A DNA stretch of 64,000 nt from Rhynchospora pubera (lineage: Eukaryota; Streptophyta; Magnoliopsida; Poales; Cyperaceae). Numbering within the stretch: position 1 is the first letter of the stretch; every line of letters begins with the position of its first letter. The stretch spans positions 186,232,742 to 186,296,741 of the forward strand of contig CM051460.1 in assembly GCA_028095005.1 (NCBI GenBank), given 5' to 3'. The notes under the pieces are model-generated. The model was not told where the DNA came from. It saw nothing but the letters and a program-made list of their open reading frames with translations, and made no database searches. The position numbers and the translations under genes were made by a program. Positions 25,624 through 38,278 of this stretch are shown here, piece by piece.

Positions 25624-25652
25624 ATCGAGCGAAGCTCGATGTCCAACCCTAG
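25624..25652 (+). other. Helitron 3' terminal hairpin and CTAG end
   Basis: A perfect 7-bp stem with loop GAA is followed by CTAG|T. The same loop and a near-identical stem form the terminus at 50573-50601, so the two Helitrons probably use related Rep machinery. Confidence 0.8.
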
Positions 25653-25947
25653 TTATTAATCCAAAAACGGCTACTTTCCGGTCATCTAAATATACAAATC
25701 TAATACATATATTAGAGTATAGCTTAATCGTTATTCCATCGGACACCGATCCGACTCATTTTAAAACAAAAAAATTATAAAATAGATTCCATCCATACTA
25801 TCTAATGATCTATATATGTTTGCTCGAAGGTGAGGTCAGTGATTTTTTTTTTTTTTTGACAACAAGCCCGTAGGCAAGTCAGTGAAATTAGAGGTTGAAG
25901 TTAGTACTTTCAGTTACGGCAAGCTACCACAGCCGCAGTGTTTGGGG

Positions 25948-26757
25948 TAAGGTTTACCACCCGGTCTGACCCGATCCGTACGCGAATCGGACTTTTTCCC
26001 GACCCGACCCGGACCGTAGAAGAACCGTGATGGACCGAGGGGATGGTCCGGGTCGGGTTTATCACGGATTTGGGTCACCAATTTAGCATAAACCCGACCT
26101 AAACCCGTCCCGTCTTAACCCGTGGACCGGCCCGGATCGGACCACAAACCCGTGCAAACCCGTGTGAACCGTGGTATTTTTAAAAAAAAACCAAACTAAA
26201 CCCGTTTGAATTTATTCAATTATTAAAAAAATTACAAATCAAGTTTTTAGAATAAAATGAATTTTAAATAAACTACAAATTATTTTATTATTAATTTTAT
26301 TAGACTTAATATATTTTAACTAATTTTTATAACTTATATTTTATAATTTTTTGTCATGCAATTTTCAAAACCATCGACAATGAAAAAAACATTAAAAATT
26401 ACAAATTAAATTTTAAAAAAAAACTAAAATGGACTACAAAATTATACTTAATTATTTGAATTATAAATATAATATATTTTAACGAATTTATATTAATTTA
26501 TTTTACAAATTTTTTATATTGAAACAATGAAAAAAGGAATAAAAAATGGAAAAAAAACCCACTTGGACCGGACCGGACCCGGTCCGACCCTTCTTTACCC
26601 GTCCGGTTCACATAGGTCCGGGTCTACCAAGAGTTTGGGTCGACGTTTGAAAGGTGACCCGTGCTAACCCGTCCCGTTTAGACCCGTGAACCCATGGCCC
26701 GTGATAACCCGTGGACCGTGAGAGTTTGGATCGGACCGGACCGTTTGGTAAACCCTA
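25948..26757. mobile_element. hAT-type non-autonomous element
   Basis: The left end TAAGGTTTACCACCCGGTC and the inverse right end TAGGGTTTACCAAACGGTC form imperfect TIRs. Both ends carry many gacccg/cgggtc words, typical of one class of plant hAT derivatives. The flanks GTTTGGGG (left) and GTTGGGGT (right) look like a decayed 8-bp duplication. The interior is AT-rich and non-coding. It ends about 260 bp before the SFC1 start codon. Confidence 0.65.
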
Positions 26758-27016
26758 GTTGGGGTCCATATATTTACTCAGAGCTAGAGCATCTACCTCT
26801 CTAAACTGAAACGGCGTTTGTGGCGCGACAGTCCATTAGCACTTAGCAGCCACTAGCCAGTAGACACTCGACAGGGACAAAAATGTCTTATTAAAAAATT
26901 ATTTCAACCATGAGACATAATTGTTTTCTGTCGACAGCAGCTCTACTATGAAATAACCTCTCTCATACCCAATACCCAAACAAATTAGCGCGAATTGGAA
27001 ATCCCCTCAGGCGGAG

Positions 27017-29263
27017 ATGGCATCGCCTACCTCCGGCGATCGCCGCCGGGAATCCATCCCGCCTTACGTCAAGGCACTCTCGGGTTCCCTCGGCGGAGTC
27101 GTGGAGGCATGCTGTCTCCAGCCGATCGATGTGATCAAGACCAGGCTTCAGCTCGATCGAACGGGCACCTATCGAGGTATCATGCACTGTGGCACCACAG
27201 TGGCGAACTCCGAAGGGGTTAGAGCTCTCTGGAAGGGGCTCACTCCATTCGCTACCCACTTGACGCTCAAGTACGCTCTCAGGATGGGGTCCAATGCTCT
27301 TCTCCAGTCCGCTTTCAAGGATCCGGAGACTGGCAGCTTGTCCAATCGGGCTCGGGTCATGTCGGGTTTCGGAGCTGGCGTTCTGGAGGCGCTGATTATT
27401 GTCACTCCTTTTGAGGTAATTGTTGCTAGGTCAGACTATTTTTTTTCCAGTAATTAGATGATTATTAATTTTAATTGTGAAGAAAAGTTGGTTTGCCTGT
27501 TGAAGTAAAGTTGAAATTTGACTTCAAGTTGAACTGAAATCTTAGAGAAGTTGAATTGCAATTTTCCTTCACAGATTATGATTCCTGTCAATATTGGGTG
27601 TTTAGAATTACAAGTTGATTGCTAGGTTTTCCTTGAAAACCGGACGACGTCTACAGCTCCATGTTGGTGCCATATTTTTATATTATGCGTTCTTTATATA
27701 TTTCTGATCCATTTGCATTTAAATAATGGCCACCCAATATGATTTGTCATTTTGTTATCAAACGTGCCCACCATTATTACCACCAAAGTTTTCTATAAAC
27801 ACAGATGTTATAACTAATATCAGGATCTCAATTTTCCAAACTAAAACAGTTATATATAAAGTGGGCCATTGTCTCCTTTGGCAAATTACTAGTACAAACA
27901 ATCATTTTCATTAGGAAAACAATTGAAAGTTTAGCTCTTCATTTCCCTTTTTGCATCACTAATCTGTTGAAATCACATTTTTCAGTGATCACACGAACAT
28001 GGCATTAAGAAAAACTTAGTTGTAGTTAACTGCCTTATTAAGTTTCTTTCTTATACCTATTGTCAAATTGTATGCTGATCACATGCTGGTCTTTAAGGAA
28101 ATAATATAATAGGATATAATTAGATTCTAGTTTGCATCAAAATTAGATTTAATAGATATTATTTGATTTCAAATATTTTATGCATCTTTCTATTTACATT
28201 AGTTGGCTGAGATTAAGAATTGATATGTTGCCATATTTTAGAAAACTCTATAAACTTATGAGCTCGGGATTGTATTAGAATTAAGCAGAAATCAATAAAA
28301 AAACAGTCTTCTCTTTTTTTTTTCCTCTCTCTCTCTCTCTCCTCCATTTATTCCCTTCTACACCCAAACAAAACTCATATGAGAGCCAAAACGATCCAAA
28401 TCAGTCGAGATGTCCAATGACAAGACTCCACTCTTCGATTTTGATTCTACCTTCCAACATCTTCTCCAAGGCTAGAACGAGATCATGCATCTCCTGACAC
28501 CGTCCACAATCTCGTGCCACTGGTTTAGAAACTCCAACTCCACAGATGCACGTTTTCACTGCTAATTTGGTTACCCCAATTCAACATATGTATGTTTTCA
28601 CCACTGATTTGGTTATTCAACTCAACAGATGCACATTTCCACCGCTGGTCTCTCAGATCTTCTTTGCATCGATGTCAAATTACATAAACCTTTTGATGCA
28701 ATATACCATGAGCTTAGCTTGCGCTTTCAAGCGTTACTACTGCACAACCCTTGTCACTAGTATTCTGCCTAAACTTCTTAAAATGTTGGCAATACTTGCA
28801 CCATCACGGTTTGGACCAGATCAACTTTCATTATGTCGCCTCACCCCAGCTGAGATGGTTGAGAGGAAGGGTTTGTGCTTCAACTGTGATGAGCTATATA
28901 CAAGGTGCAATAAGTGCAAGTTACTATTATGGCCGGAGGTCGTGGACGATGAAGATCACGAGAATTCATCATTGTGATTACCAATGAAGCACTTGGATAA
29001 TATTCGCCTTCGTTACACCATTTTTTCAGCTTAAGAACATGTTGATTCTCATGGACGGAAAAATGTTACTGGTCTTTAAGAAAATAATATAATAGGATAT
29101 AATTAGATTCTAGTTTGCATCAAAATCAGATTTAACATTTATTTGATTTCAAATATTTTATGTATCTTTCTATTTCTATTAGCTGGCTGAGATTGAAAAT
29201 TATTTTAAAAAGCTTTATATATTATGAGCTCATGATTGTATTAGAATAAGTAAAAATCAATAA

Positions 29264-29301
<38 letters not shown>

Positions 29302-30210
29302 CTCTATCTCTCTTCTACACCCAACCAAAACTTATAACAGATGCAGATTAACTTTTTTTTCTTTAAGAAAATAAATGCTATGTACAAATTGATATTTCTA
29401 TGGACCATGTTGGCACCACTTCTACTATGCTGGCTGTTTTGTAGCTGATCACGTCACTAGCCTCATAGCAAATGCTGTTACTATCACTTCTCTGAAGCGA
29501 ATAGAAAATTCAAAATTCAGAATGTGGTGAGCACTGTACTGTTATCACTTATCATTTATCGTTCAGAATGTGGTGAGCACTGAGATCTGTAATTCCTCAA
29601 AAATTTGCGTACTATCAGTTCTATTGTATTTTGATGACAAGTTTATTAAAATCAGACTTCTATTGAAATTTAGGTGGTAAAAATTAGACTTCAGCAACAG
29701 AAGGGTCTAAGTCCTGACCTCTTGCGCTACAAGAACCCAATCCACTGTGCACGAACTATTGTTCGTGAAGAGGGACTCCGTGGACTGTGGTCTGGTGCAT
29801 CACCAACTGTGATGCGAAACGGCACTAACCAGGCTGCCATGTTTACTGCCAAGAATGCCTTTGACGTACTGTTATGGCAGAAGCATGAAGGAGATGGTAA
29901 AATCCTCCATCCCTGGCAATCAATGATCTCAGGCTTTTTGGCTGGTACTGCTGGACCAATCTGCACAGGTCCATTTGATGTGGTTAAAACCAGACTCATG
30001 GCTCAAGGAAGGTCGCCTTCAGGAGAGTTGAAGTATAAAGGCATGGTACATGCTATCAGAACTATATATGCCGAGGAAGGATTACGAGCACTATGGAAAG
30101 GATTACTTCCTAGGCTTATGAGGATACCACCAGGTCAGGCAATTATGTGGGCTGTGGCAGATCAGGTTACTGGCTTTTATGAGAGGACATACTTGAAAGC
30201 TTCTCTGTAA
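27017..30210 (+). CDS. SFC1: Mitochondrial succinate-fumarate carrier
   Basis: Two exons (27017-27415 and 29674-30210) join at GAG|GTG with a GT-AG intron of 2258 bp, giving 311 residues. The three tandem repeats of the mitochondrial carrier family are visible, each with its signature: QPIDVIKTR at about 35-43, TPFEVVKIR at about 130-138 across the splice junction, and GPFDVVKTR at about 232-240. Each is followed by the EG..-LWKG/LWSG element. The overall sequence (RIPPGQAIMWAV..Q at the C-terminus) matches the plant succinate/fumarate carrier. It exchanges succinate for fumarate across the inner mitochondrial membrane and links glyoxylate-cycle succinate from fatty-acid breakdown to the TCA cycle. 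The intron holds a small LTR-type element. The coding sequence is intact. Confidence 0.93.
28810..28977 (+). pseudogene. Ty3/gypsy gag zinc-knuckle remnant
   Basis: The frame reads LTPAEMVERKGLCFNCDELY, then TRCNKCK and an acidic tail. In intact gag proteins this is the linker plus the CCHC knuckle (C-x2-C...GH.C). Here the histidine position is lost, so the knuckle is probably non-functional. It lies within the SFC1 intron and is not part of the carrier. Confidence 0.75.
29271..29298. repeat. (TA)n microsatellite
   Basis: About 14 TA units inside the second repeat of the intronic element, absent from the first repeat. Confidence 0.85.
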
Positions 30211-30717
30211 TTGGGATAGAAATAGACATGGAAAAAAAAAAAAAAAAAAAAGATGATTCCGTAGTAGGGAATTTTATTGAGGGTTAACCTGTAACCTCAG
30301 TTTTGGGCTACTCTAGGTGTAGAGTAATTTGCCATTATATTTCTTTGTTATTTTCCTTAATTTGGTGAGATGAGCTGGAGTTTTTTAAACAATTGTGATG
30401 ATATTCTTGAAGAAATAAGTTTCCCATGGAAAGGGTCATGGTAAAGACACCTGTTCGGTATTAAAATGCATTTAGTTGCTCAATCTTTTATGTCCGGTGG
30501 ATATTTTATTTGTTTCTTTTCACATATTTTCTTTTGTCAAGTATAATTGTATAAAGCGATTTTCATATCCAGCTGTCCAACATGTTGCCCGATATGATCT
30601 GCCCAATATGTTGCCCGCTCTTTTAAAGTTTATTACTCCATTTTTTACCGTGCTATTTGAAGAAATAAAAGACCCCTTGTATTGTGTTTGTGTGTGTGTG
30701 TGATTATAAAAATATAA
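30211..30717. other. SFC1 3' flank
   Basis: An A-run (about 20 As) lies 20 bp after the stop codon. The rest of the 500 bp to the next transposon probably holds the 3' untranslated region. A short (GT)n tract ends at about 30702. Confidence 0.5.
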
Positions 30718-33708
30718 GAGATAGGCTAAAATCAGCTATGGCTGACAAGCCAAACTGTCAGCTATGATCTGAATCGTACATTTTTGTTAAGATTTGTTCG
30801 GATCAAATCTGATGAGAGCGCCATTTTGGATGCTCCGTTAACGATTCCGTCTGGCCAAATCCCGTCTCTTCTTCTTCTTTTTTTCATTTTCTCCAGCCAA
30901 CAAAAGCTCTCCCGGGCTCCCCCGACCCTTCTCTCTCAAATGAGCAAACCCTAGCTCCCTTCGTCGACCCTCCATTTCGCTTCGTTTCATGCTCATCTCT
31001 CGCTTCGACTACATCCCTCTTTCTCTTATTTTGACTCACGCACATATTTTGCTCCGATTTCAAATTTTCAATCCTCTTTATCTCACTCTGACTATCTCCC
31101 CTTTCTCAGCTGAGATGAACCAACCCTCCGTCTCTCTTGACGAAAGTTCATCTATCTCTCTATCTGGTTTTTACTCATTCACAATCTCTTGTTTTGGCAT
31201 TTACTGTTTTCTCTTTGATGTCAAACACTGAGCAATTATATTGTTATCTACTTATCTTCTAGGACCAATTTTTACAAGAACTGAAATTTGTCATAACCGA
31301 TTTTACCATGTCTGACTTTTATCAAAGGATTTTACCAAACTGATGTGTGTGATTTTTCTTTTTTCCAAAGTAAACCGTGAGCAATTTAAGCATCATAATC
31401 TCACGTAAACAGCTTTTCGAAATACTTAACCAAACAATTTTACTCTACGGAATTTTAGAAATTACATGATAATTAATAATTTTAGAAAGTCGGGCAGCAT
31501 AGTCTCAATTGAACCAATATTCTTAACACAATTATGCATATTTGATGGTAGATGACATTTGAAGCTGATTTCAATGATGCAGTAGCCCTCTCACAATTTA
31601 ACAATTGTGCTGTTTTTTATGTTTTAATGCGTTGTGTAAGAAGCTAAATTTACATGCTGTTAATCCTTAATGACTGATTTTGCTCAATTCACAATAGTTC
31701 TATTTCTTATGTCAGTAATGTTCCTAAAATGTTAGCATGACTGATTTTGCTCGTATATTTTTTTGTATACGCATACATTTTTTAGTGTGTGGGTCTATTA
31801 TGCGCCATTTATAATGTTTAGGTATTGTGAATGGAACTTTCATGAAGCGTGAAAATTTTCTTTTTTTACTACGGATTTTGAGAAGCATCAATCCTTATTA
31901 AGCAGCAATATACAAGTTTTCATAAACCAATTACAGAAAGTAACAATTTGTATTATCCAAGTGATAAAAGCTAAACACCTCATAAACATAATTCAAATAC
32001 TAAAAGTAACTACAAATATTAAACTAAGAAGAAGCCAGAAGTGAACAAATGATAAATCTAGTCCAATATAACATCAATTCAACTACAATTACAACTCAAA
32101 ATTAGTCTAAATATTGCTTTAAATGAAACACTAATTTAGTCTGACTCTTCTTCCTTAGTTTTTTCTTATCTATTATCTCCTTTACTGGTTTGTTTCTTGT
32201 CTTTCTCCATGCTGCTTCCTGCAAACCATAAAAAAGAAAGAAACTACATTTTACCTATTCTAAGTCAAACCTTCAGGATGTTTAGTACCTACTGGCCAGA
32301 ACAATAAGAGTTGGGTTTGTTTAAAAAATCAAAACAAAAAATCTGCACATGGCAAAAGACAAAATAAATTCTTTTAGCTAATGTGGCTAATCTTTACATG
32401 GCAAACACAGACAACATCATCCTATAAACAAAATTATGCATATTTTTGCTAACATGTAAAATAACAACACTTGAGAATTGGAACTGACAAACCTCAACAA
32501 TTTACCAATACTCATGATTCTCTTCCACGCATCGCAATTACTATGTGTAATTAGTTAAAGGAACTTACATTTTGTCTTGGATAGATCTAGCTAATTATAG
32601 TAGATCAAGTTGTTTTTCTATATAAATCAAAGGTCATCTATGTAAAATTTACAGAGAAATGAAATAGAAAAATGCTATGGAGCCATCTCTACCACTCTAT
32701 CTTTCTCTAATTCCAGGACACGTATGGATTTTAACTAAATTATGCATATTTAATAAATTAAATGAACAAATTCAGATTTTATAATGAAATAGAGAGAGGG
32801 GAGATAATGCAAAAGAATTTTTATATTGAGATCGATTCATGGTTACAGATACAAGGGCATATATAAGGGAAGTATAAGAAAATCAAGATTACAAGATACA
32901 AGGAATATGTTTCTAATGGACTAGCTAATGCCTCTAACTGATAATTGCCCAGCCTCTCCACTAATATTTAATTTTCCATAGTTGACCAACTATTGACTGA
33001 ATTGTCTTCTAGTTAAACTTAATTGTGTCGAGAAACACAACTATACTGGTGTGTACCAGTATGTTATACCATACCAGTTTTTTTACTTCTTCTTCAATAT
33101 TTACCATGGATCGAAATTCCACAAAAGTAGATGGACTAATTTATCACCAAAATTAATGGTTTAAAAAACTCAATTTTACCAATTTAGGGTTTATGGCATT
33201 GAATCTAGGGTTACCAATTTCAAAACGAACCAAAAGAGAGATAGAGAGAGAGAGAGAGAGAGAGTACCTCTAAGCAGAGATTTCATATGCTAGAGAGAGT
33301 TGCTCGATTATTGTCATGGAAGCGCGTAGGCTTAGCAAATGGCAATTTAGATAGAGATGTAGCGAGACAAAACCCTACTGAAAAGGGAGATATGGGTCTT
33401 GAGAGTGAGACAATCCTACCTGAGCACCACAATAGAAGGATTTTTGCTGTGATTGAGAAAGAGAGGCAACGAGAGGGATAGCTAGGGTTTTTTTTTCCTG
33501 CGCACAGGAGAGATGTGGAGAGAGGTCCAAGAGGAGAGAGGAGCACGAAAAGAGGAAGAGATGGAATTAGGCTAGACGGAATCGCTAACGGAGCATTCAG
33601 AATAGAGCTCTCAACAGGTTTGATCAGCACGAATCTTAATAAGGATGTACGATTTAGATTATAGCTGACAGTTTGGCTTGTCAGCCATAGCTGATTTTAG
33701 CCTATCTC
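30718..33708. mobile_element. Long-TIR Mutator-like element, 3.0 kb, non-autonomous
   Basis: The left end GAGATAGGCTAAAATCAGCT and its near-perfect inverse at the right end form TIRs of at least 60 bp (through cagctat..tct.aatcgtac). Weaker matching continues over roughly 250 bp (tccgtta.cgattccgtct, aaaccctagct). Each end therefore carries an inward-facing, pyrimidine-rich, 5'-leader-like segment. I see no clean target duplication. The interior has no recognisable protein. The outer 11 bases equal those of the element at 38275-40674. Confidence 0.75.
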
Positions 33709-36246
33709 AAATTCCATACATCACAAACAGGGAAAAGATAAAACTTCAAAACTGTCTGAGAAGCTAAAAGCAGAAAACACATGGAGAGAAGATAAAGGTT
33801 GCCAGGGGGAATGAACATGATGCTCATCTGGCCGAAAGTAAAAATAAAAATCTAGCAAAATATTTAGTCACGAGGGAAAAAAAATTAAAAAGAAAAAAAA
33901 TCAACGGCTGAGGAGTGAGGCGGGTGCTCCCCCATTGGCAGTTGATTGCGGCGCGCATTAATTGCTCTTTACGTCGCAAAAACTCTTCATTGGCCAACGA
34001 CTTAACCTCCTCTTTGGAAATTGAGCAAATGACGCACGGTCAAGGGTAACGAACCCAGCCATTAACAGTTAATGGGCACGGATCTACTCGGATCTCAAAA
34101 AACCGTTAATATTACTTCCTAGCGATAACGGGCAACAGCCAACAGATCATTCCTAATCAGATCTACCGAAAAGATCCCCGTAACCACTATTAGTAATCAT
34201 AAAACTGTATGATAATTGTAAAGTTAGTCATAAATTGAAAGATCCCCATTATTGAAAATCAAAACGCAAAAGAAAATATGGAATAATTGTAAAGTTGTCA
34301 TAAATTGAAATATACGAACATCATTACATTAATGAAAAATTGAAATGTAAATTAAAAGATGGAATAATTAGATATATGCCACTATAAAAAATAGATAACT
34401 AGAGATATATCTTTCTTAAATTGTAAATTAGTTTTATGCCACCATAAAATGGCTAAAATTAGTTTTATGCCATTGTTTTCGGTCAAAATTAGAGATGTGA
34501 CACTCAAATTAGAGAAATGTCACTATAATTTTTCAAAATGTCCAAAATACCCTTTCATTAAGAAATGAAAAAGAAATTTATTGACATGAATCAAATTTTA
34601 AAATTTCGGATTTACAAATTTTCAATTTTCAAATTTTAAATTTTAAAAATAAAAAATGTTGAACTTTCAAATTCAAATTTTTTTCAATTTTGAATTTCAA
34701 AATTTCGAATTTTAAAATTTAAAATTTAAAATTTTTAAATTTCACCTTTTGAGGTTTTAAATTTGAATTTTTTTTTATGGTGTAAAATCATTTATTTACT
34801 TAACGACATATTTCTAATTTTAGTATTTATAATGACATATTTCTAATTTTATTATTTTTTAATTGCACATTTAAAAGGATATAATGGTCAAAGTAATTAT
34901 TTGGTGGCACAAATATAATTTTATCATTTTGTGATGGCATAAAAATAATTTGTTATCGCTGCATTTCTCTAATTTCTAATATTTACAATCTCATAAACCT
35001 GATTAATCCAAAAAGGAAATATGAAATAATTATTAGCGTTCAGTCATAAATTGAAAGATCCGAAAGCGATCAGCATTTATCAAAGGGAGGCCCCCATGCA
35101 ACCCAATAGAGTGACAGTGGCACTTACACCGTTGCACGCACAACCATGTTATATTATCTTTTGCCAATTTGCACTTGGCTCAAGTGCCAATTTTCTCTTT
35201 TTATTGCTCAAGTTGTCTTGTCCCATGTATATGGCCGGTATGGCTCATTTATTTCTCTCAAATATCCTATTTTTTTAACAAATTATCTTTGGTGCCCCAC
35301 TGTACAGCAATCCAAAGATTTTTTTCGCTCATAATTTACGTAAAACAGAGAAGATTTTGACTCGTGAGTCTTGATATTTCTTTTCCTTTGTCAAAAACAT
35401 CTGCGGTTTCTGAGTTCACGGACCTTGTCTCTCTCCTCCCCATGCACAAATTCCTCAATTTAAAATTCAATAATAGAACTCGTTTTCTGGTTTTACCAAA
35501 ATCCAACTTTGAACTTGGCGGTGGTAAATCCTTGTTTTCATGCCAAAGAAAAAAAAATAATTGCTTGCAAAAATATCTTGATGTGACTCCTTGTGGGTGG
35601 AGGGGGTGATTTTAATGTCAAAAAAGGAGTGGACAAAGTGACTTTTTCTATGATGAATTGTGCCCCCATTTTTTTGGATTAGAAAATAGAATATTTCTTT
35701 CAGGTAGCTCTTATTCACAAGATTCAGAGCAAGAAACCATATTCACCTCTTTTTTTTTTTTTTTTTTAGAAATACGAAACCATATTCACCTTGCATTGGG
35801 AATCAATTGATTTGTGTGACAAGGCTGTAGATTAGATTCTCCCTCCGAGATTTACTTGTCTCTGCCATTTTACTGCTATGCTCTTCCTTTGGTATATGAT
35901 ATTGCCAATTATAGTCTATGTTACTATTTACCATGCTTGTTAATTACCATGACACGGTTATGTGGTTTAGTAAGTACTATTAAAATTGCGGCTCAAATAA
36001 GATAAGCAATCCACAATTATTAAAAATTATTACAAACGGTATCTCTTTATTTCAGTGGAGACGCCAGGAAATTTTACAGAGTAGGCAAATTAAATATATA
36101 AAAAATAAATTTCGAGATTTATGTTCGAAATATTTTGCTTTCATAGGTGTAACTTTTTTGCGTGATAAATACAAGTTAGAAATTTAGCTTCTGCTTGAAT
36201 TTATGGGGGGGAAATAAAAGTTTAATTTCTCTAGCTTTATTACTTT
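33709..36246. other. Intergenic region with an AT-rich fold-back repeat
   Basis: No gene was recognised. 34371-34975 is an AT-rich inverted arrangement with repeated tatgcca-type words (atatgccactataaaa left, ttatgccatcacaaaa on the opposite strand right) and pure runs of aatttt/aaattt. It is the best-preserved member of the tatgccatta repeats at 2960 and 8420. A tract of about 20 Ts lies near 35750. Confidence 0.45.
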
Positions 36247-36403
36247 GGGTGCGTTTGGATAGGTGTGGGAAGAAGGGAAGAAGGGAAGAAGTGGGAAGAA
36301 GTATTGGAAAGTGTGCAACTTTGTGAAGAGTTTGAATTGTTTATAATTTTTTTTCTTCCCATCTTCCTTCTTCCTCTTCTTCTTCTCTCATCCAAACGCA
36401 CCC
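36247..36403. mobile_element. 157-bp MITE with GGGTGCGTTTGGAT ends (copy 2)
   Basis: It begins gggtgcgtttggat and ends atccaaacgcaccc, a perfect 14-bp TIR. Inside it is the reverse complement of the element at 7107-7263, nearly identical over the whole 157 bp. Both copies happen to be preceded by ttattacttt. Confidence 0.8.
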
Positions 36404-38187
36404 TTTAAGAATATTATCAATATAGTAGAAAAGGGAAAATATAACCGAACATTTTGAGTCGGAGACAGCAATGTGGACTATCAGTCTATCACAGCACATC
36501 GGCAGAGCAAGAAATTAATTAAACGAGGGTTCTAAAGTAATTAAAAATTAAATAATTAATTTTATATCAATCACTGGAATTATCACGTAAAAGATAATAT
36601 TTCATTAACTATAGATATGTAATCGCATTTCTATGGGAGTTATAAATAATTCAGAAATTTTCAATTAATAAAAATTTCATATTTGCTATTTCATAATTAT
36701 CTATATAGCTATAAAAAAAATAATGATGGAGAAAAAAATATAGAGAACATTCTCGTGCCTCGTTATGAAGCGAACATTTTCCCCATGAATTTTCTTGTAC
36801 GCGAATTCAAACTCTATAACAAACACAAGAACAAACAGCATACTTGGAAATATATTTCAAAATTTGTTAGAATAAAAGTTAAAAATTTTCCTGACGAAGC
36901 ACATCCCTTTTTATCTTGACAGTTGTGCGTGCCAGCATGTCAATCGCCAACGAAAACCGTCGAGGCAATAATGGGGTCTACAAGTAAACAATATTGGTAG
37001 TTTCAAATACATGCACGGGTTCATATAAAGAAAAGTGTTTAATTAATTATTATAATAATAATAGGCCATGGTTTATTTTAGAGAAGAATTGGGGTCCAGG
37101 ATTACAGGGAGGCAAGTAGCCAAGCATTTGGGATTCCCATAAACCCATGTTTTAATGCCTTAAAATCTTATTTGTATTTGTTAGATGCATTTTTAATTCA
37201 GACTTCTCTCTACTCCACCGATCCGAAGGAAATGTCAGGGGATTCCAAGACAAACCACGCCATGGCGGGTCTCCATTTCCCTTGGTCGTGTGTGCGAACA
37301 AATCATGCATGCGTGCAGGTTGCAACGCTTTGTCAGTTGTCACCGTCTTTTTGTTTTTGCTATAATTTTGTTCGACATTGATTGATTTTTATTTTATCCA
37401 CTTTTATGGTCTTGTACATATTCATTGGACCGATAACCGCAAATTTTAGTGAAACTTTTTTATTTAATTTTTTATTTTAGATAATTGTCATTGAACTCAA
37501 AAAATAAAAATCTTATGGTTAAGTTTGAGCATAGAGTTTCTTCAAAAAAAAAAAAAGAAAAAGAAAAAAAAAGCAAAGAGCATCTAGTTGTAATTCAATT
37601 ACGATGGAAGAGAAAAGTGCGAGAAACATTACATCCAATTAGTTCGACCCGCCTTTAATAATCAATTAAAGTACATTGTCCCCTTTTTAAAATATTGCAC
37701 ACTGCTTATTATTGTCATGATAATGATACAAATGACATGAGCCGCATATATGATATGTCTATGCGTCCACAGACGCATCTTAACACATAACACTACCATT
37801 TAGTTTTAATATTACTTCAAATTATCGAAACCGGCTGGGGTATTTCATAGATATTTAATTTAAAAATAAGTTGGATGGCTTAGACCTCCAATTTATTTTC
37901 AAAAAAATAACTTCAAATTATATAATTATGTTCACTTTAAATTCAGAAAACACATATATTTCAACATTAGATGCCCTTTTATTTATTTATGATTAAAACT
38001 TAATTGCTGCTACATGAATCCATGGCTTAATAGTTAATACCTAATATTGGTATATACTCTCTCCTACTTCCAACAATTCCCATTGGTTGTCATGTATTTT
38101 CCAGACAAACCATACACCTGCGGGTCTCCTTTTGCCAAGATCCTGGCTGCCAACAACTCATGCTTGGTTACAACTCTCTGCTACAAC

Positions 38188-38189
<2 letters not shown>
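36404..38189. other. Intergenic region, no supported gene
   Basis: Two partly similar segments (about 37230-37350 and 38100-38185) share agacaaacca, gcgggtctcc and a caa.tcatgc-type block. They may be remnants of one duplicated unit, but no protein family is recognisable in either. Confidence 0.4.

Positions 38190-38274
<85 letters not shown>
38190..38274. repeat. (TA)n microsatellite
   Basis: About 42 uninterrupted TA units directly abut the left end of the long-TIR element at 38275. A shorter TA tract (40675-40710) abuts its right end, consistent with insertion into a TA repeat. Confidence 0.95.

Positions 38275-38278
<4 letters not shown>

Larger units (their letters stand above)
21239..25652 (+). 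mobile_element. Probable non-autonomous Helitron
   Basis: The 3' end is strong: a 7-bp stem with a GAA loop (ATCGAGC-GAA-GCTCGAT, 25624-25640), then nine bases, then CTAG followed by T. This is the canonical Helitron terminus (CTRR, insertion 5' to T). The 5' end is a proposal: TCTATATTTTGCG at 21239, preceded by A, resembles plant Helitron starts. The interior has no Rep or helicase domain I can see. It contains two diverged direct copies of a segment of about 250 bp near the 3' end (24580-24840 and 24910-25120). Confidence 0.6.
28084..29339 (+). mobile_element. Mini LTR retroelement with gag remnant, inside the SFC1 intron
   Basis: Two direct repeats of about 280-300 bp (28084-28380 and 29064-29339) share the words ctggtctttaag, aataatataataggatataa, ctagtttgcatcaaaat and ttctacaccca. 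They flank a 0.7-kb internal region. Right after the first repeat comes gagagccaaaacgatc, the tail of a Met-tRNA-type primer site (agagcc) in common plant retrotransposons, and then an ATG at 28410. The internal frame at 28840-28970 encodes LTPAEMVERKGLCFNC...KCK, a Ty3-type gag zinc-knuckle segment. No polymerase is present. At about 1.26 kb it resembles the TR-GAG/TRIM class. I could not confirm a target duplication. Confidence 0.7.
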
